Assembly: GCA_019118565.1 (NCBI GenBank)
Contig: DWYR01000005.1
Span: 37,957 to 101,956, forward strand
Origin: Candidatus Alistipes avicola
GTDB lineage: Bacteria; Bacteroidota; Bacteroidia; Bacteroidales; Rikenellaceae
Reading direction: 5' to 3'
Length of the DNA stretch: 64,000 nucleotides
Shown: piece by piece, positions 28,860 to 38,356 of the stretch
Layout: every line of letters begins with the position of its first letter
How positions within the stretch are numbered: the stretch's first letter is position 1
Translations under genes and position numbers: made by a program
The notes under the pieces: model-generated
What the model was told of the DNA's origin: nothing
The model's input: the letters and a program-made list of their open reading frames with translations, nothing else
Database searches by the model: none

Positions 28860-31637
28860 ATGAGAATAAAAAGTCTACTAATTGTTGTATTTACCCTCTT
28901 GTCGTTCGGAGCGCTGGCTCAGACGGGCGGTTTGAAGGGTAAGGTGGTTTCCCGCGACGGCCGTGTGGCCATCGACGGCGCACGAGTCGTCGTTTCACCG
29001 GGTGACCGTGACGTGATGACTGACAATCAGGGTAACTTCGTATTCGACGGTTTGGAGAATGGCGAATATACTTTGACGATCGAGGCTCCCGAGTTCGAGG
29101 ATCAAACGCTCGTAGTTCGGGTTGAAGACATGATGCGCGATCTGAATCTGGTGATTCTGGCGCCCGATCTGGCTCAGGAAGCGATCGATGATTCGGTCTT
29201 CGCCGAGTATGATTTCGACTCGGGTAACGATGCCTATTCGTTGCCTTCGTCCCTCTCCGCATCGAAGGATGTGTTCAACAACATCGCTTCGTATCGTTTC
29301 AGCGAGATGCGCTTCAATGTGCGCGGTTACGACTCGCAGTATTCGGACATCTATTTGAACGGAATCCGTTTCAACGACGCTTTGACTGGCTACTCGCCCT
29401 GGTCGTTGTGGACTGGTCTGAATGAGGCAACCCGCAACCAGGAGATCACTACGGGTCTTACGTTGTCGGATTATGGTGTCGGCGGTATCGGTGGTACGAC
29501 CAACATCAATGCACGTGCCTCGCAGCTCCGTCAGGGCTTGCGTGTAAGTTTGGTAAACGGCAACTCTTCGTACCGTTTCCGTGCCATGGTAACCTATGCG
29601 TCAGGATTGCAGGATAACGGATGGTCGTATGCCTTCTCTCTTTCGACCCGTCAGGGTGGGAACTCGTATGTTGACGGTGTATTTTACAATGCGTTCGGAT
29701 ATTTCGCATCGGCCGAAAAGATTTTTAATTCGCGTCATCGTTTGAGCTTGACTGTTATGGGGGCTCCGACCCAGCGCGGTGCTCAGCAGGCGACCACGCA
29801 GGAGGTTTATGATTTGGTGGGAAATAACTATTACAACGCCAACGTAGGTTATCAGGCAGGGAAACTGCGTAACAGCCGTATCCGTGAGTACCATGAGCCG
29901 ATCGTCATGGCCAACTACACGTTCGAAATCGACGATCGTTCGCAGTTGAACCTGGCGACTTCGTTCCGTTTCGGTCAGAATGGTTATTCGGCTCTGTCGT
30001 GGTATGGAGGTCCCGACCCGCGTCCGGATTACTACCGCAACCTGCCGAGCTATCAGTTGCTCAATGCCACCAACCTGGAGGCTGCAGGAATGGCTGCCGC
30101 TCAGTTGGCTGATCGCTGGGAGCGTAACGTGAACGACATCCGCTACTTCAATTTCGACCGGATGTACAACGTGAACCGCGGATTCCAGACGGCAGAGGAT
30201 TTGGCTACCTACGGCCCTGGCTCGCGCTCGAACTATATCATCGAGGAGCGCCATACGGACCAGTTGGATTGGAATCTGACGGCAAGTTATTCCCATATTT
30301 TCAAGGATAACTCCAAGATCATGTTCGGTGCAAACTACCGCGTGAACAAGACCTCGTACTACGATCAGATCAAGGATCTGCTCGGTGGAGACTATTGGGT
30401 CGATGTCGACAAGTTCGCACAGCGCGACTTCTCCGATCCGATTTCGGCACAGAACGATCTGGATTACTACGAGCAGTATGGCCATGCACGTGCCGTACGC
30501 GAGGGCGACAAGTTCAGCTATAACTACAAGGCGCACGTCCGCACGGGTAACGTCTGGGGCTCTTATACGGGTCGCTGGGGCGGATTCGGCCTGGGACTTG
30601 GTCTGGAGGTCGGCGGAACTTCGATGTGGCGTGACGGTATGTGGCGCAAGGGTCTGTTCCCCAACAACTCGAAGGGCGAGTCGGAGCGTCTCAAATACTT
30701 TACCTATAAGGCAAAGGTTAATTTGGAGTATGCAATCAACGCTAACCATAACTTCGAGCTGAACGGTATCGCCATGGAGAATGCTCCGACGTTCCAGTCG
30801 GCGTTCGTTTCGCCGCGTACGCGTAACTCCGTAACCCCCGGTTTGACCACCGAGAAGATCTACGGTGTGGATGCATCGTACAACCTGCGCTACGGTGACT
30901 ACAAACTGCGTCTGTCGGGTTACTATACGAAGATGAACGACCTTTCGAAGGTGATCTCGTTCTACGATGACGTACAGAAGACCTATACGAACTTTGCCAT
31001 GAGCGGTATCGACGAGCAGTATTTCGGTCTGGAGTTCGGCATGTCGATTCCGATCTATCAGGGACTCTCTCTGAACGGAGCGATTAGCTACGGTCAGTAC
31101 ACCTATACGTCGAATCCGTACTACGAGCAGATTGCCGATAACAGCGCGCAGCCGATGAACTCGGGTACGGTATATTGGAAAGATATGCGTATCGAGAGTA
31201 CGCCTCAGACGGCAATGAACGTCGGTTTGTCGTATCGTAGTTCGAACAATATCTTCGTTTCGGTTGATTTCAACTACTACGACAACATGTATCTGTCGAT
31301 GAACCCGCTTTATCGTACGGACGAGGTGCTGCTGCCGACGATGACTCCCGATGAGATCGAGGCACTCCGCAGCCAGGAGAAGTTCAGCCCGGCCTATACG
31401 CTCAGCGCAAGCATCGGTAAAAACTGGTACATCCAGCGCCGCTATACGCTCGGATTCAGCTTGGAGGTGAAGAACATCCTGAACGACCAGAATATCAAGA
31501 CGGGTGGTTACGAGCAGATGCGTGTACAGTGGATCGGTGAGAAGAGTAGCAATCCGACTTCTTACCAGAAGTTCCCTTCAAAGTACTTCTACATGTTCGG
31601 TACGACCTATTACCTGAATGTATATTTCCGCTTCTAA
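28860..31637 (+). CDS. TonB-dependent receptor with carboxypeptidase-regulatory-like domain
   Basis: A 925-residue outer-membrane receptor. A signal peptide (cut after ALAQ, residue 21) is followed by a CarboxypepD_reg-like domain (about 22-105, GGLKGKVVSRDGRVAIDGARV region), a plug domain (about 115-230; QYSDIYLNGIRFND) and a 22-strand barrel ending in YYLNVYFRF. No susD gene is adjacent; instead it is flanked by a phosphodiesterase and a DUF5689 lipoprotein. It should import a ligand using TonB energy; the neighbours suggest nucleic-acid breakdown products. Confidence 0.92.
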   Translation: MRIKSLLIVVFTLLSFGALAQTGGLKGKVVSRDGRVAIDGARVVVSPGDRDVMTDNQGNFVFDGLENGEYTLTIEAPEFEDQTLVVRVEDMMRDLNLVILAPDLAQEAIDDSVFAEYDFDSGNDAYSLPSSLSASKDVFNNIASYRFSEMRFNVRGYDSQYSDIYLNGIRFNDALTGYSPWSLWTGLNEATRNQEITTGLTLSDYGVGGIGGTTNINARASQLRQGLRVSLVNGNSSYRFRAMVTYASGLQDNGWSYAFSLSTRQGGNSYVDGVFYNAFGYFASAEKIFNSRHRLSLTVMGAPTQRGAQQATTQEVYDLVGNNYYNANVGYQAGKLRNSRIREYHEPIVMANYTFEIDDRSQLNLATSFRFGQNGYSALSWYGGPDPRPDYYRNLPSYQLLNATNLEAAGMAAAQLADRWERNVNDIRYFNFDRMYNVNRGFQTAEDLATYGPGSRSNYIIEERHTDQLDWNLTASYSHIFKDNSKIMFGANYRVNKTSYYDQIKDLLGGDYWVDVDKFAQRDFSDPISAQNDLDYYEQYGHARAVREGDKFSYNYKAHVRTGNVWGSYTGRWGGFGLGLGLEVGGTSMWRDGMWRKGLFPNNSKGESERLKYFTYKAKVNLEYAINANHNFELNGIAMENAPTFQSAFVSPRTRNSVTPGLTTEKIYGVDASYNLRYGDYKLRLSGYYTKMNDLSKVISFYDDVQKTYTNFAMSGIDEQYFGLEFGMSIPIYQGLSLNGAISYGQYTYTSNPYYEQIADNSAQPMNSGTVYWKDMRIESTPQTAMNVGLSYRSSNNIFVSVDFNYYDNMYLSMNPLYRTDEVLLPTMTPDEIEALRSQEKFSPAYTLSASIGKNWYIQRRYTLGFSLEVKNILNDQNIKTGGYEQMRVQWIGEKSSNPTSYQKFPSKYFYMFGTTYYLNVYFRF

Positions 31638-31675
31638 CGATGACCTCTAACATCTTAACTTAATACAGTAAGAAT

Positions 31676-32671
31676 ATGAACAAAATAGTAACGATATTGC
31701 TTCTTGTAACAGCAAGTTTGTTTTTCGGAGGCTGTTATAATGATTTCGACACGCCGGGCCCGAACAAGGTCTGGACGGATGCCGATTTCGAATCGGATCA
31801 GCTCATTTCGATCGCGGAATTGAAGCAGATTTTTAACGAGGCATATCCCGGAGGAGGTATCGGAGAGTCATTGACGATTACGGAAGATCTCGTTATTCGA
31901 GGCAAGGTGATTTCGAGCGACGAGGCCGGTAACGTCTATAAGTCGATGTACCTGTATGACGAGGATAGCCAGTCGGCCATCGAGGTTAAACTCTATCAGG
32001 ACTACTATATGTCCTACCCGGCCGGAAAGATCGTTTATGTGAGACTGAAGGATCTGACGCTGGGTAACTACCGTACGATGATCAGTATCGGAGTGGCTTC
32101 CCGCAACAGCAGTTATGCGAACGGCAACATCGAGGATCAGTATCTGGTCGATCAGCATATCAAGTCGGGTGAGTTCGTCGGGATGACGTCGGCCGATACG
32201 CTGGTGGTGAATGCATCGAATTATGCTTCGCTGACGGATGCTTCGCTGGGCCGTCTGGTGCGTTTCGAGGGGGTTCGCAGCGAGTGGGGTACTGCCGGAT
32301 GGGGATATAAAAACACCTTCCCGAACTACTTTGCCAACAGCTCCTCCTATGATGTCAACTCTTCGGGTTGGGCCAATGTCGATCAGACGCTTACCTGGGC
32401 CGAATTCATTGAGAATGCAACGTGGGCACACAAGTCCGGTACGACCTATTACTATGGATCCGCCTGGTTTACTTACGGTGATTTGAACAATCTGCCGGGA
32501 AACTATGTTGTGCGTACGAGCGGTTACAGTGATTTCCGCGAGGAGATGATCCCGAAGAATGGAGAGACTGTAAACATTACGGCTATTTATACGAAATTTG
32601 CTCCCGATACGGGAGATTCGCGAGCAGCTTACCAGTTGCTGCTTAATAGAGCAAGTGACGTGGTGAAATAA
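31676..32671 (+). CDS. DUF5689-domain lipoprotein
   Basis: A 331-residue lipoprotein: the signal ends in FFGGC (Cys20) followed by acidic residues. The DUF5689 domain covers most of the protein (about 40-325), with an OB-fold-like core (VIRGKVISSDEAGNVYKS, KIVYVRLKDL). DUF5689 proteins are often next to TonB receptors and secreted nucleases in Bacteroidetes, which suggests a surface partner of the receptor in place of SusD. Last gene of the block; a strong terminator follows 29 bp later. Confidence 0.85.
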   Translation: MNKIVTILLLVTASLFFGGCYNDFDTPGPNKVWTDADFESDQLISIAELKQIFNEAYPGGGIGESLTITEDLVIRGKVISSDEAGNVYKSMYLYDEDSQSAIEVKLYQDYYMSYPAGKIVYVRLKDLTLGNYRTMISIGVASRNSSYANGNIEDQYLVDQHIKSGEFVGMTSADTLVVNASNYASLTDASLGRLVRFEGVRSEWGTAGWGYKNTFPNYFANSSSYDVNSSGWANVDQTLTWAEFIENATWAHKSGTTYYYGSAWFTYGDLNNLPGNYVVRTSGYSDFREEMIPKNGETVNITAIYTKFAPDTGDSRAAYQLLLNRASDVVK

Positions 32672-32700
32672 TAACCGTAAGAGTTTCGCATAGATTTTAC

Positions 32701-32748
32701 AAAAAGGAGGAGGAAGATTCGGGTATCCGAATCTTCCTCCTCCTTTTT
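32701..32748. terminator. Strong bidirectional terminator
   Basis: A perfect 22-bp stem (32701-32722 with 32727-32748) around a GTAT loop, starting with A5 and ending with T5. It closes the nuclease/TonB block. Confidence 0.93.
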
Positions 32749-33088
32749 GTCTTTTGATATTCTGTTATATGAAAAAAAGAGATCCCGTATCTCTTTTTGG
32801 AAAGAAACTCCTTCACCGAAATGAAATCCGGGATGCTCCTCCGTAAGGGAGGTAGTCTTTGGGAACCTGGATGCTCCATCGGGGAAAGAGATATTCTATG
32901 AAAAATGTCGTTTGTTCGATGCGTGTGAACGGTTCGTTCCCGGGGACGAAAGAGAATTCTTTTGAGAAAGGATTTTGCGATCAAGGATGAGGATGAGGAT
33001 GAGCGTTTCGATGGTCTGTACAACCAGCCGTTCGATCCGGATTCATGATGTTCTTTCGGAAAAGTTCTCCTGTGATGATAAAAATATC
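32749..33088. other. Intergenic stretch between convergent units
   Basis: No supported gene. It holds a second hairpin, AAAAAGAGAT (32774-32783) with ATCTCTTTTT (32789-32798), and a short GAGGAT repeat near 32990. Open frames on both strands show no coding character. Confidence 0.5.
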
Positions 33089-33114
33089 CGCCCCGATCTG
33101 TAGATCGGGGCGGA
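33089..33114 (-). terminator. Terminator of the M16 peptidase gene
   Basis: CCGCCCCGATCT and AGATCGGGGCGG form a 12-bp stem with a 2-base loop; on the minus strand it is followed by ATATTTTTAT. Confidence 0.85.
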
Positions 33115-33137
33115 CGGCTTTGCGAAACAAGAGATGT

Positions 33138-35972
33138 CTACTCTTCGCTTGCAACCTTTTCAGGACGCATGGTAACATGGATCAGGTTGCCGCTGTCGAG
33201 CAACGTCTTGGCCATGTCGCGAATTTCATCGTACGTAACATTGCTCATGGACGATACATAATCGGCCAGCATGTTCTGGTTGTAGCGATAGTAGGCATTG
33301 AGGATACTGATCCAGCTACTGTTGCTCTCCAGAGCGCTGTTGAACTCCTTGATCAGGTATTCGCGCGAGCTTTCGATATTCTCTGTATTGGGGCCTTCGT
33401 TTGCGATGGTTTCGATTTCGTCGATTACGATCTCCGCCAGTTCATCAGCCATCTCCTCGTTCGTATCGTAAGCGATCTGCATGACACCTTGTTCGATCGG
33501 GCGATCCGTAAGATCTTTGTATACGGCTACCGAGTAGGAACCGCCCTTCTCTTCGCGGATAGACTCCGTATATCGGGTGCGCAGTGCCAGTTGGAGCAAC
33601 TGGAGTACCTGCTCGTTGTGCATATCGAATTCAACCGGAGCCGTCAGGATAAATATCTCCGATACTTTAGGTTGAATCATCGGTGTGGTGAAGTCGGTTA
33701 CGACTTCGCCCGTCGCCGTACGTACACCGTCATCCTTGTACGAGAGAGCCTCTTTGTTTGCGGGAATCGAGCCGATGTATTTCTCTACGAGCGGTTTCAG
33801 CGTTTCGAGATCCACGTTGCCGACAAACGTGAAGGTAAATCCGTTTGCACCGGGATAAAGAGTGGCGTAAATCTCCGGCAGGCTCTCGAAGGTCATGGCA
33901 TCCAGGGCTTCGGGAGTCAGCGTTTGAATACGGGGGTTGTCGTTGTAGAGGGTCTTGAGGGTCTCGCGCTGCATGATGTAGTTCGGATTCGAAGTCTGGT
34001 TCTCGACATACGAACGATACGTGGTGATCGTGGTGTTGAAATCCTCCTCCGAGAAGCGCGGAGCGGTAAAGTTCAGGTAGAGCAGCTGGAGCAGTGTTTC
34101 GAGATCTTTCGGAGTGCTCGATCCGCTCATGCCGTGACGGTAGGTATCGACACTCAGACCGATTCCGGCACGTTTGCCGGCCATCTGCTTCTCAAGCTCG
34201 GTAGCCGAGAACTGGCCGACACCCGACATGCTCGATACGACAGGCAGGAACTGAGCCGTCATGACCAGTTCATCGGGGAGCAGTGCTGCACCGCCATCGG
34301 CCGATACGCTCAGCAGAACCTCGTCGGCTTTGAGCTGGGTCGGTTTTACGATCACCTTGGCACCGTTCTTCAGAATCCATTCGGTCGTTCCCATCTCCTC
34401 GTTGACGATGCTCTTCTTTACTTTCGACCCCTTCAGTTTTACATTCTCCGGGATCAGCGGCATCTGAACGGTCGTATCCTCGTAGGCCTCTACCTCGGCG
34501 TTCATTACCGTGTTACGGACGTTCAGGATCTCCTCGGCGGTCGGTGTTGCCAGGCCTTCCTTCTCGGGGACTTCAACCGAGATGACCTGATTGGTCGGTG
34601 TGATCAGTTGTTGTGCCCACATGTTGATATCGGTCAGCGTAATTTGCTCGAGAAGCTGTTTATCCAGGTTGTAAGAGGTTTCGGCATCCGGAATGGCGCT
34701 GTTGGTCTTGAAGTTTTCCAGATAGAGGCTGATGTAGTAGGCGTTGTCGCGGTCGTTGCGGTTGGCGTAGATCGTCTCGACCTGACTGAGCAGTTCAGCT
34801 TTGGCACGATCGAATTCGCCTTGGGTGAATCCGTAACGTTGAATCTTCTCCATTTCGGAGACCAGAGCCTCGTATCCGCGCAGGATTTCACCTTCGCGGG
34901 TCTGTGCGATGAATGTAACCTCGTCGTGCAGCGGGTTTATGTGCAATATATCGCCGATGGCCATGTATCCGCCCAGGAAGGGTGCATCGGGTTGCATGGA
35001 GATTTCGGTGAGACGATTCCCGGCCATCATGGAAACGTAGGTATCCAGCAGGTCGATTTGCTCGCGAAGAACCAGGTTGTTGAATTGGTGCGGCAGAGCC
35101 GGGCGTTTGATGAATACATAGACGAGCGACGAGGTGTTCTCAGGATCTGCAAAAATATTCAGGATCGGCTCCTCGTTGTCGGGGACGGGATAGGTCTCCT
35201 TCTGGGGAGCATCGGCCGGCGAAGGGGTGATGTCGCTCATCAGCTCCTTGAGTTTGGCCTCGATTGCATCCACGTCGATGTCACCGACAATGACGATACC
35301 TTGGTACTCGGGGCGGTACCATTTGTTGTAGAAGTCGCGCAGGTCCTGATAGTCGAAGCTTTTCAGCTGGTCGAGATATCCGATGATGTTCCGGGTCTCG
35401 TATTTGGTCCCCTTGTTGATGGCCTGGAAGCGTTTGATCATTCCACGCCACGAGGCGCCGTCACGTGTACGCAGCTCCTCCATGATGACGCCGCGTTCGT
35501 TGTCGATCTCCTCGGGGGCAAGGGTGATGAAGTGCGACCAGTCATGGAGAATCAGCAGGGCCGTGTCGATTACGCCCGGATTGGTCGTCGGAACGTTGTC
35601 CAGATTGTAGCAGGTCTCGTCAAAGGAGGTATAGGCATTCAGGTCGTTGCCGAACTTGACACCGTTGCGCTCCAGATATTCGATCATGGTCTTGCCGGGC
35701 AGGTTTTTCGTGCCGTTGAAGGCCATGTGCTCGAGGAAGTGAGCCAACCCCTGTTGGGAGTCCTCCTCCTGGATGGCACCCACGTTGTGCAGGATGTAGA
35801 AATTCGCCAAATTCTTGGGCTTTTCGTTGTGACGGATGTAGTAGGTCATGCCGTTTTCGAGTTTCCCGTAACGTACGTTGGGATCCATCGGAATCGGGTC
35901 GCCCGGATTGAGCTGGGCCATTACATTCGTCATTGTCACCAAAGCGACGAACAATAGAATGAACCGTTTCAT
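33138..35972 (-). CDS. M16-family zinc metallopeptidase (pitrilysin/PqqL type)
   Basis: A 944-residue exported protease (signal cut after VMAQ, residue 20). The first M16 domain has the inverted zinc motif HFLEH (His78, Glu81, His82) in GLAHFLEHMAFNGTKN and the third ligand in NERGVIMEE about 75 residues later. The second half carries the non-catalytic M16 repeat (DLETLKPLVEKYIGSIP region and another copy). Full length for two-domain, four-module enzymes. It probably breaks down peptides in the periplasm. Single gene. Confidence 0.93.
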   Translation of the reverse strand: MKRFILLFVALVTMTNVMAQLNPGDPIPMDPNVRYGKLENGMTYYIRHNEKPKNLANFYILHNVGAIQEEDSQQGLAHFLEHMAFNGTKNLPGKTMIEYLERNGVKFGNDLNAYTSFDETCYNLDNVPTTNPGVIDTALLILHDWSHFITLAPEEIDNERGVIMEELRTRDGASWRGMIKRFQAINKGTKYETRNIIGYLDQLKSFDYQDLRDFYNKWYRPEYQGIVIVGDIDVDAIEAKLKELMSDITPSPADAPQKETYPVPDNEEPILNIFADPENTSSLVYVFIKRPALPHQFNNLVLREQIDLLDTYVSMMAGNRLTEISMQPDAPFLGGYMAIGDILHINPLHDEVTFIAQTREGEILRGYEALVSEMEKIQRYGFTQGEFDRAKAELLSQVETIYANRNDRDNAYYISLYLENFKTNSAIPDAETSYNLDKQLLEQITLTDINMWAQQLITPTNQVISVEVPEKEGLATPTAEEILNVRNTVMNAEVEAYEDTTVQMPLIPENVKLKGSKVKKSIVNEEMGTTEWILKNGAKVIVKPTQLKADEVLLSVSADGGAALLPDELVMTAQFLPVVSSMSGVGQFSATELEKQMAGKRAGIGLSVDTYRHGMSGSSTPKDLETLLQLLYLNFTAPRFSEEDFNTTITTYRSYVENQTSNPNYIMQRETLKTLYNDNPRIQTLTPEALDAMTFESLPEIYATLYPGANGFTFTFVGNVDLETLKPLVEKYIGSIPANKEALSYKDDGVRTATGEVVTDFTTPMIQPKVSEIFILTAPVEFDMHNEQVLQLLQLALRTRYTESIREEKGGSYSVAVYKDLTDRPIEQGVMQIAYDTNEEMADELAEIVIDEIETIANEGPNTENIESSREYLIKEFNSALESNSSWISILNAYYRYNQNMLADYVSSMSNVTYDEIRDMAKTLLDSGNLIHVTMRPEKVASEE

Positions 35973-36011
35973 AATGATGTTTGTTTTAACGTTGATTGAA
36001 TAAAAGTATGT

Positions 36012-36233
36012 TTATTTTTCCGAATTTTCTTCGGGGCGGTATTCGATGATGTCTCCGGGTTGGCAATCCAGTTCCCTGCAAATGGCTTCCAATGTTGAGA
36101 ATCTCACTGCTTTTGCCTTCCCGTTTTTCAAGATGGAGAGGTTTGCCGGGGTAATATCTACCCGTTCGGCCAGATCTCCGAGCGAGATCTTCCGTTTGGC
36201 CATCATGACATCTATATTTATGATTATTGGCAT
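36012..36233 (-). CDS. Small XRE-family DNA-binding regulator
   Basis: A 73-residue protein that is almost only a helix-turn-helix: KISLGDLAERVDITPANLS holds the HTH, and LEAICRELDCQPGDIIEYR is the usual end of the YozG-like type. It lies 74 bp downstream of the DUF2975 gene on the same strand. XRE plus DUF2975 is a common pair, so it probably regulates that membrane protein's operon. Confidence 0.88.
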   Translation of the reverse strand: MPIIINIDVMMAKRKISLGDLAERVDITPANLSILKNGKAKAVRFSTLEAICRELDCQPGDIIEYRPEENSEK

Positions 36234-36307
36234 ACTGTCCTTTTTTTCGTCCTGTTTGCGCCGTTATGTCGGCTTACGTTCGTAAATATAGTTTTTGCGT
36301 TTATGGC

Positions 36308-37042
36308 TCAGATCGTCAATTTTTGTTCTTCGCTCAGTTGGGATCCGATGGAGAATACCTCGGCCGAGAAGAGGACCAGAATGGCCATAAAAATATTCCA
36401 GTAGTTGAGCGGGAAAGTGGCATCGACTTGCAGCATGGAGCCTTCGAGCAGTATTTGGGCGGCATGGTGGTAGATGTAGGCACCCAGTGCAGTGCAGATT
36501 TCGGAGAGGATCAGCAGGGCGGCGATGATGCGCGAATAGATGATGATTCGTGTCGGAAGCGGTTGCTCGTCCCGTACGGATTTCCGCAGGATATTGATGA
36601 TCAATGCGACCAGAATCAGGATCGCGAGTTTGGCCAGCAGCGCCGGGATGAAGAGCAGGAGTGAGTAGTTTGCCTTGTTGAGCTGGCGTACTAACTCCGG
36701 GTCGCTCTCGTCGGAGGTCTTCACGTAGAGGTTTGCGCTCGTATATTCGGCTTCGACCGTTACGTCGGCATTGCGGGCCTCTATTGCATGCCGGGTCTGA
36801 GCGGGGATCAACTGCTCAGAGGTTGGCTCTTTCAGCCGGGCCGTTAAGAAATAGGTGCGTTGGTCGATTCCGTGTTTCTCCTGCATTTGGATATCTTCCG
36901 TTGCGGCATTCCATCCGGCGGACCAGCTTGATGAGACGTTGGGAACGAAACTGTGTATGAATCCGATGGTCAAAGCCAGGAAATAGCCGATATATATGAA
37001 TAACAAATGTCGGCGAAGGGATTTTTTCTGTGTCCGATCCAT
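36308..37042 (-). CDS. DUF2975 membrane protein
   Basis: A 244-residue protein with four hydrophobic helices (about 12-32, 130-155, 170-195 and 210-232) and an extracytoplasmic region after the first. Together with the small XRE regulator it fits DUF2975, of unknown function. The start at 37042 (MDRTQKK) is preferred over one 30 codons upstream because that extension lacks coding character and the membrane helix follows here directly. Confidence 0.75.
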   Translation of the reverse strand: MDRTQKKSLRRHLLFIYIGYFLALTIGFIHSFVPNVSSSWSAGWNAATEDIQMQEKHGIDQRTYFLTARLKEPTSEQLIPAQTRHAIEARNADVTVEAEYTSANLYVKTSDESDPELVRQLNKANYSLLLFIPALLAKLAILILVALIINILRKSVRDEQPLPTRIIIYSRIIAALLILSEICTALGAYIYHHAAQILLEGSMLQVDATFPLNYWNIFMAILVLFSAEVFSIGSQLSEEQKLTI

Positions 37043-37155
37043 ATATGTAGTTATATTTTTTTTGCTTTGTGCCCTCTGTCTCTGAGCGGGTGGTACTCCT
37101 CGATAGTTTTGTATCCGGCTCCTGTCTGACAACGGGTAATTTCTTCAGTCGCCAG

Positions 37156-37186
37156 CAAAGATAATAATCAAATTTCGATTTTCAAA
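37156..37186 (-). promoter_or_regulatory. Promoter of the DUF2975/XRE pair
   Basis: On the minus strand: TTTG (37183-37186), 19 bp, TATCTTTG (37156-37163). The leader is about 108 nt. Confidence 0.75.
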
Positions 37187-37335
37187 TAATTTTTATCGTT
37201 TTTCGATAAAAAAAGTAGAGAAATGGAGATAAAAAGGATAGAAATTTCAGTCGGGAAGAGGTTGGCCGTCGAAGGAGTCGGTCTTATTTTGACTGAATGG
37301 AATTGAAAAAAATCCTGGATCCACGCTTTTTTTGT

Positions 37336-37343
37336 TACTTTTG
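37336..37343 (+). promoter_or_regulatory. -7 box of the acyl-ACP thioesterase gene
   Basis: TACTTTTG, with the start codon 112 bp downstream. No -33 element at the right distance. The remaining DNA between 37190 and 37455 is AT-rich and has no supported gene. Confidence 0.5.
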
Positions 37344-37455
37344 TATGAACAAAAAGATCTCCGGGAGTTCGATATTTACAAAGGCTCCTTTGGTATCGTA
37401 ATTTACGAATTGGATACCGATTGATTGTCGGAGAATTTTTACTTAAGGTGTTAAT

Positions 37456-38181
37456 ATGGCGGGAAAAACCACTTATCGTTTTGAGGTCGATCCTCAGCAG
37501 GTCGATTTTACGCTTCGAATGACGATCCCGGCACTTGGGAGCGAGGTGCTTAATGTCGCAGGGATCGATGCACAACGCAAGGGATTCGGGATCGATGTAT
37601 TGAATCGGAATAATTTTTCGTGGGTGTTGTCCCGCATGGCGCTTGAAATCGATGACCGCCCGGAACAGTATACGGCATACCGGATAACGACCTGGGTTAA
37701 CGAGTATACTCGATTGATGTCGACTCGAAACTTTACGCTCCACGATGCTCGGGGGCGGGAGTTCGGCCGGGCCGTTACGCAGTGGTGCGTCATCGACCTG
37801 ACGGCACGCAAGGCGATCGACCTGTCCGCCCTGGCCCGGGACCATGCCGATACGCTCTGCGATGCTCCGTCGCCGACCGAAAAGCCCCGTAAGATTCTGG
37901 GCATCGAGCCGCAACAGGTATCCGAGCATCGGGTCGTATATAGCGATATTGATTTTAACCGGCACGTCAATACGATGCGCTACATCAACATGATGTTCGA
38001 CAGGCTGCCGATCGAGTTGTTGGCTGAAGTGCGTCCCGTACGATTGGATGTGCAGTTCATGCAGGAGTGTCGCTATGGGCAGTTGCTGTCGATCGGATAC
38101 GAGCAACGGGGAGGTAGTTCGCTTTTTGAAATTTCGAATGCGGATGCGATCGCCGTGAGAGCCGCTTTCGAATGGAGGTAG
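37456..38181 (+). CDS. Acyl-ACP thioesterase (FatA/FatB-like)
   Basis: A 241-residue protein with two hotdog domains, which would release fatty acids from acyl carrier protein in the cytoplasm. The N-terminal domain has RNNFSWVLSRMALEI and the C-terminal domain holds the Asn/His pair in DIDFNRHVNTMRYINMM, followed by MQECRYGQLLSIGYE with the third catalytic residue. The length is normal for bacterial forms. Stands alone on its transcript. Confidence 0.88.
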   Translation: MAGKTTYRFEVDPQQVDFTLRMTIPALGSEVLNVAGIDAQRKGFGIDVLNRNNFSWVLSRMALEIDDRPEQYTAYRITTWVNEYTRLMSTRNFTLHDARGREFGRAVTQWCVIDLTARKAIDLSALARDHADTLCDAPSPTEKPRKILGIEPQQVSEHRVVYSDIDFNRHVNTMRYINMMFDRLPIELLAEVRPVRLDVQFMQECRYGQLLSIGYEQRGGSSLFEISNADAIAVRAAFEWR

Positions 38182-38320
38182 GGGCGGATGGTTGTCATTG
38201 CAGGTGCGACAGTTTTAGGGTCTCTGTTTTAATATCTTGTTGCGTAAGACGTTATGTCGTGAGACGCTTTCTAATAACGAGATAATTCGCCTCGTCTCTT
38301 TTTTGTCCGAAAAAAATTCG

Positions 38321-38328
38321 TATCTTTG
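38321..38328 (+). promoter_or_regulatory. -7 box of the DsbD-like gene
   Basis: TATCTTTG, 28 bp before the start codon. TTTG at 38302-38305 is closer than usual (15 bp). Confidence 0.5.
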
Positions 38329-38356
38329 TTCGCTTTAATTTACGAACAACAGAGGT

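Noticed and set aside
32697..33023. 108-codon minus-strand frame with Ser-rich ends
   Set aside because: It reads through the strong terminator hairpin; the Ser and Arg runs come from the GGAGGA stem and the GAGGAT repeat.
33045..35957. 970-codon open frame on the plus strand
   Set aside because: It lies opposite the M16 peptidase gene, whose motifs are complete. Long antisense frames arise here because the coding strand rarely uses codons whose complement is a stop.
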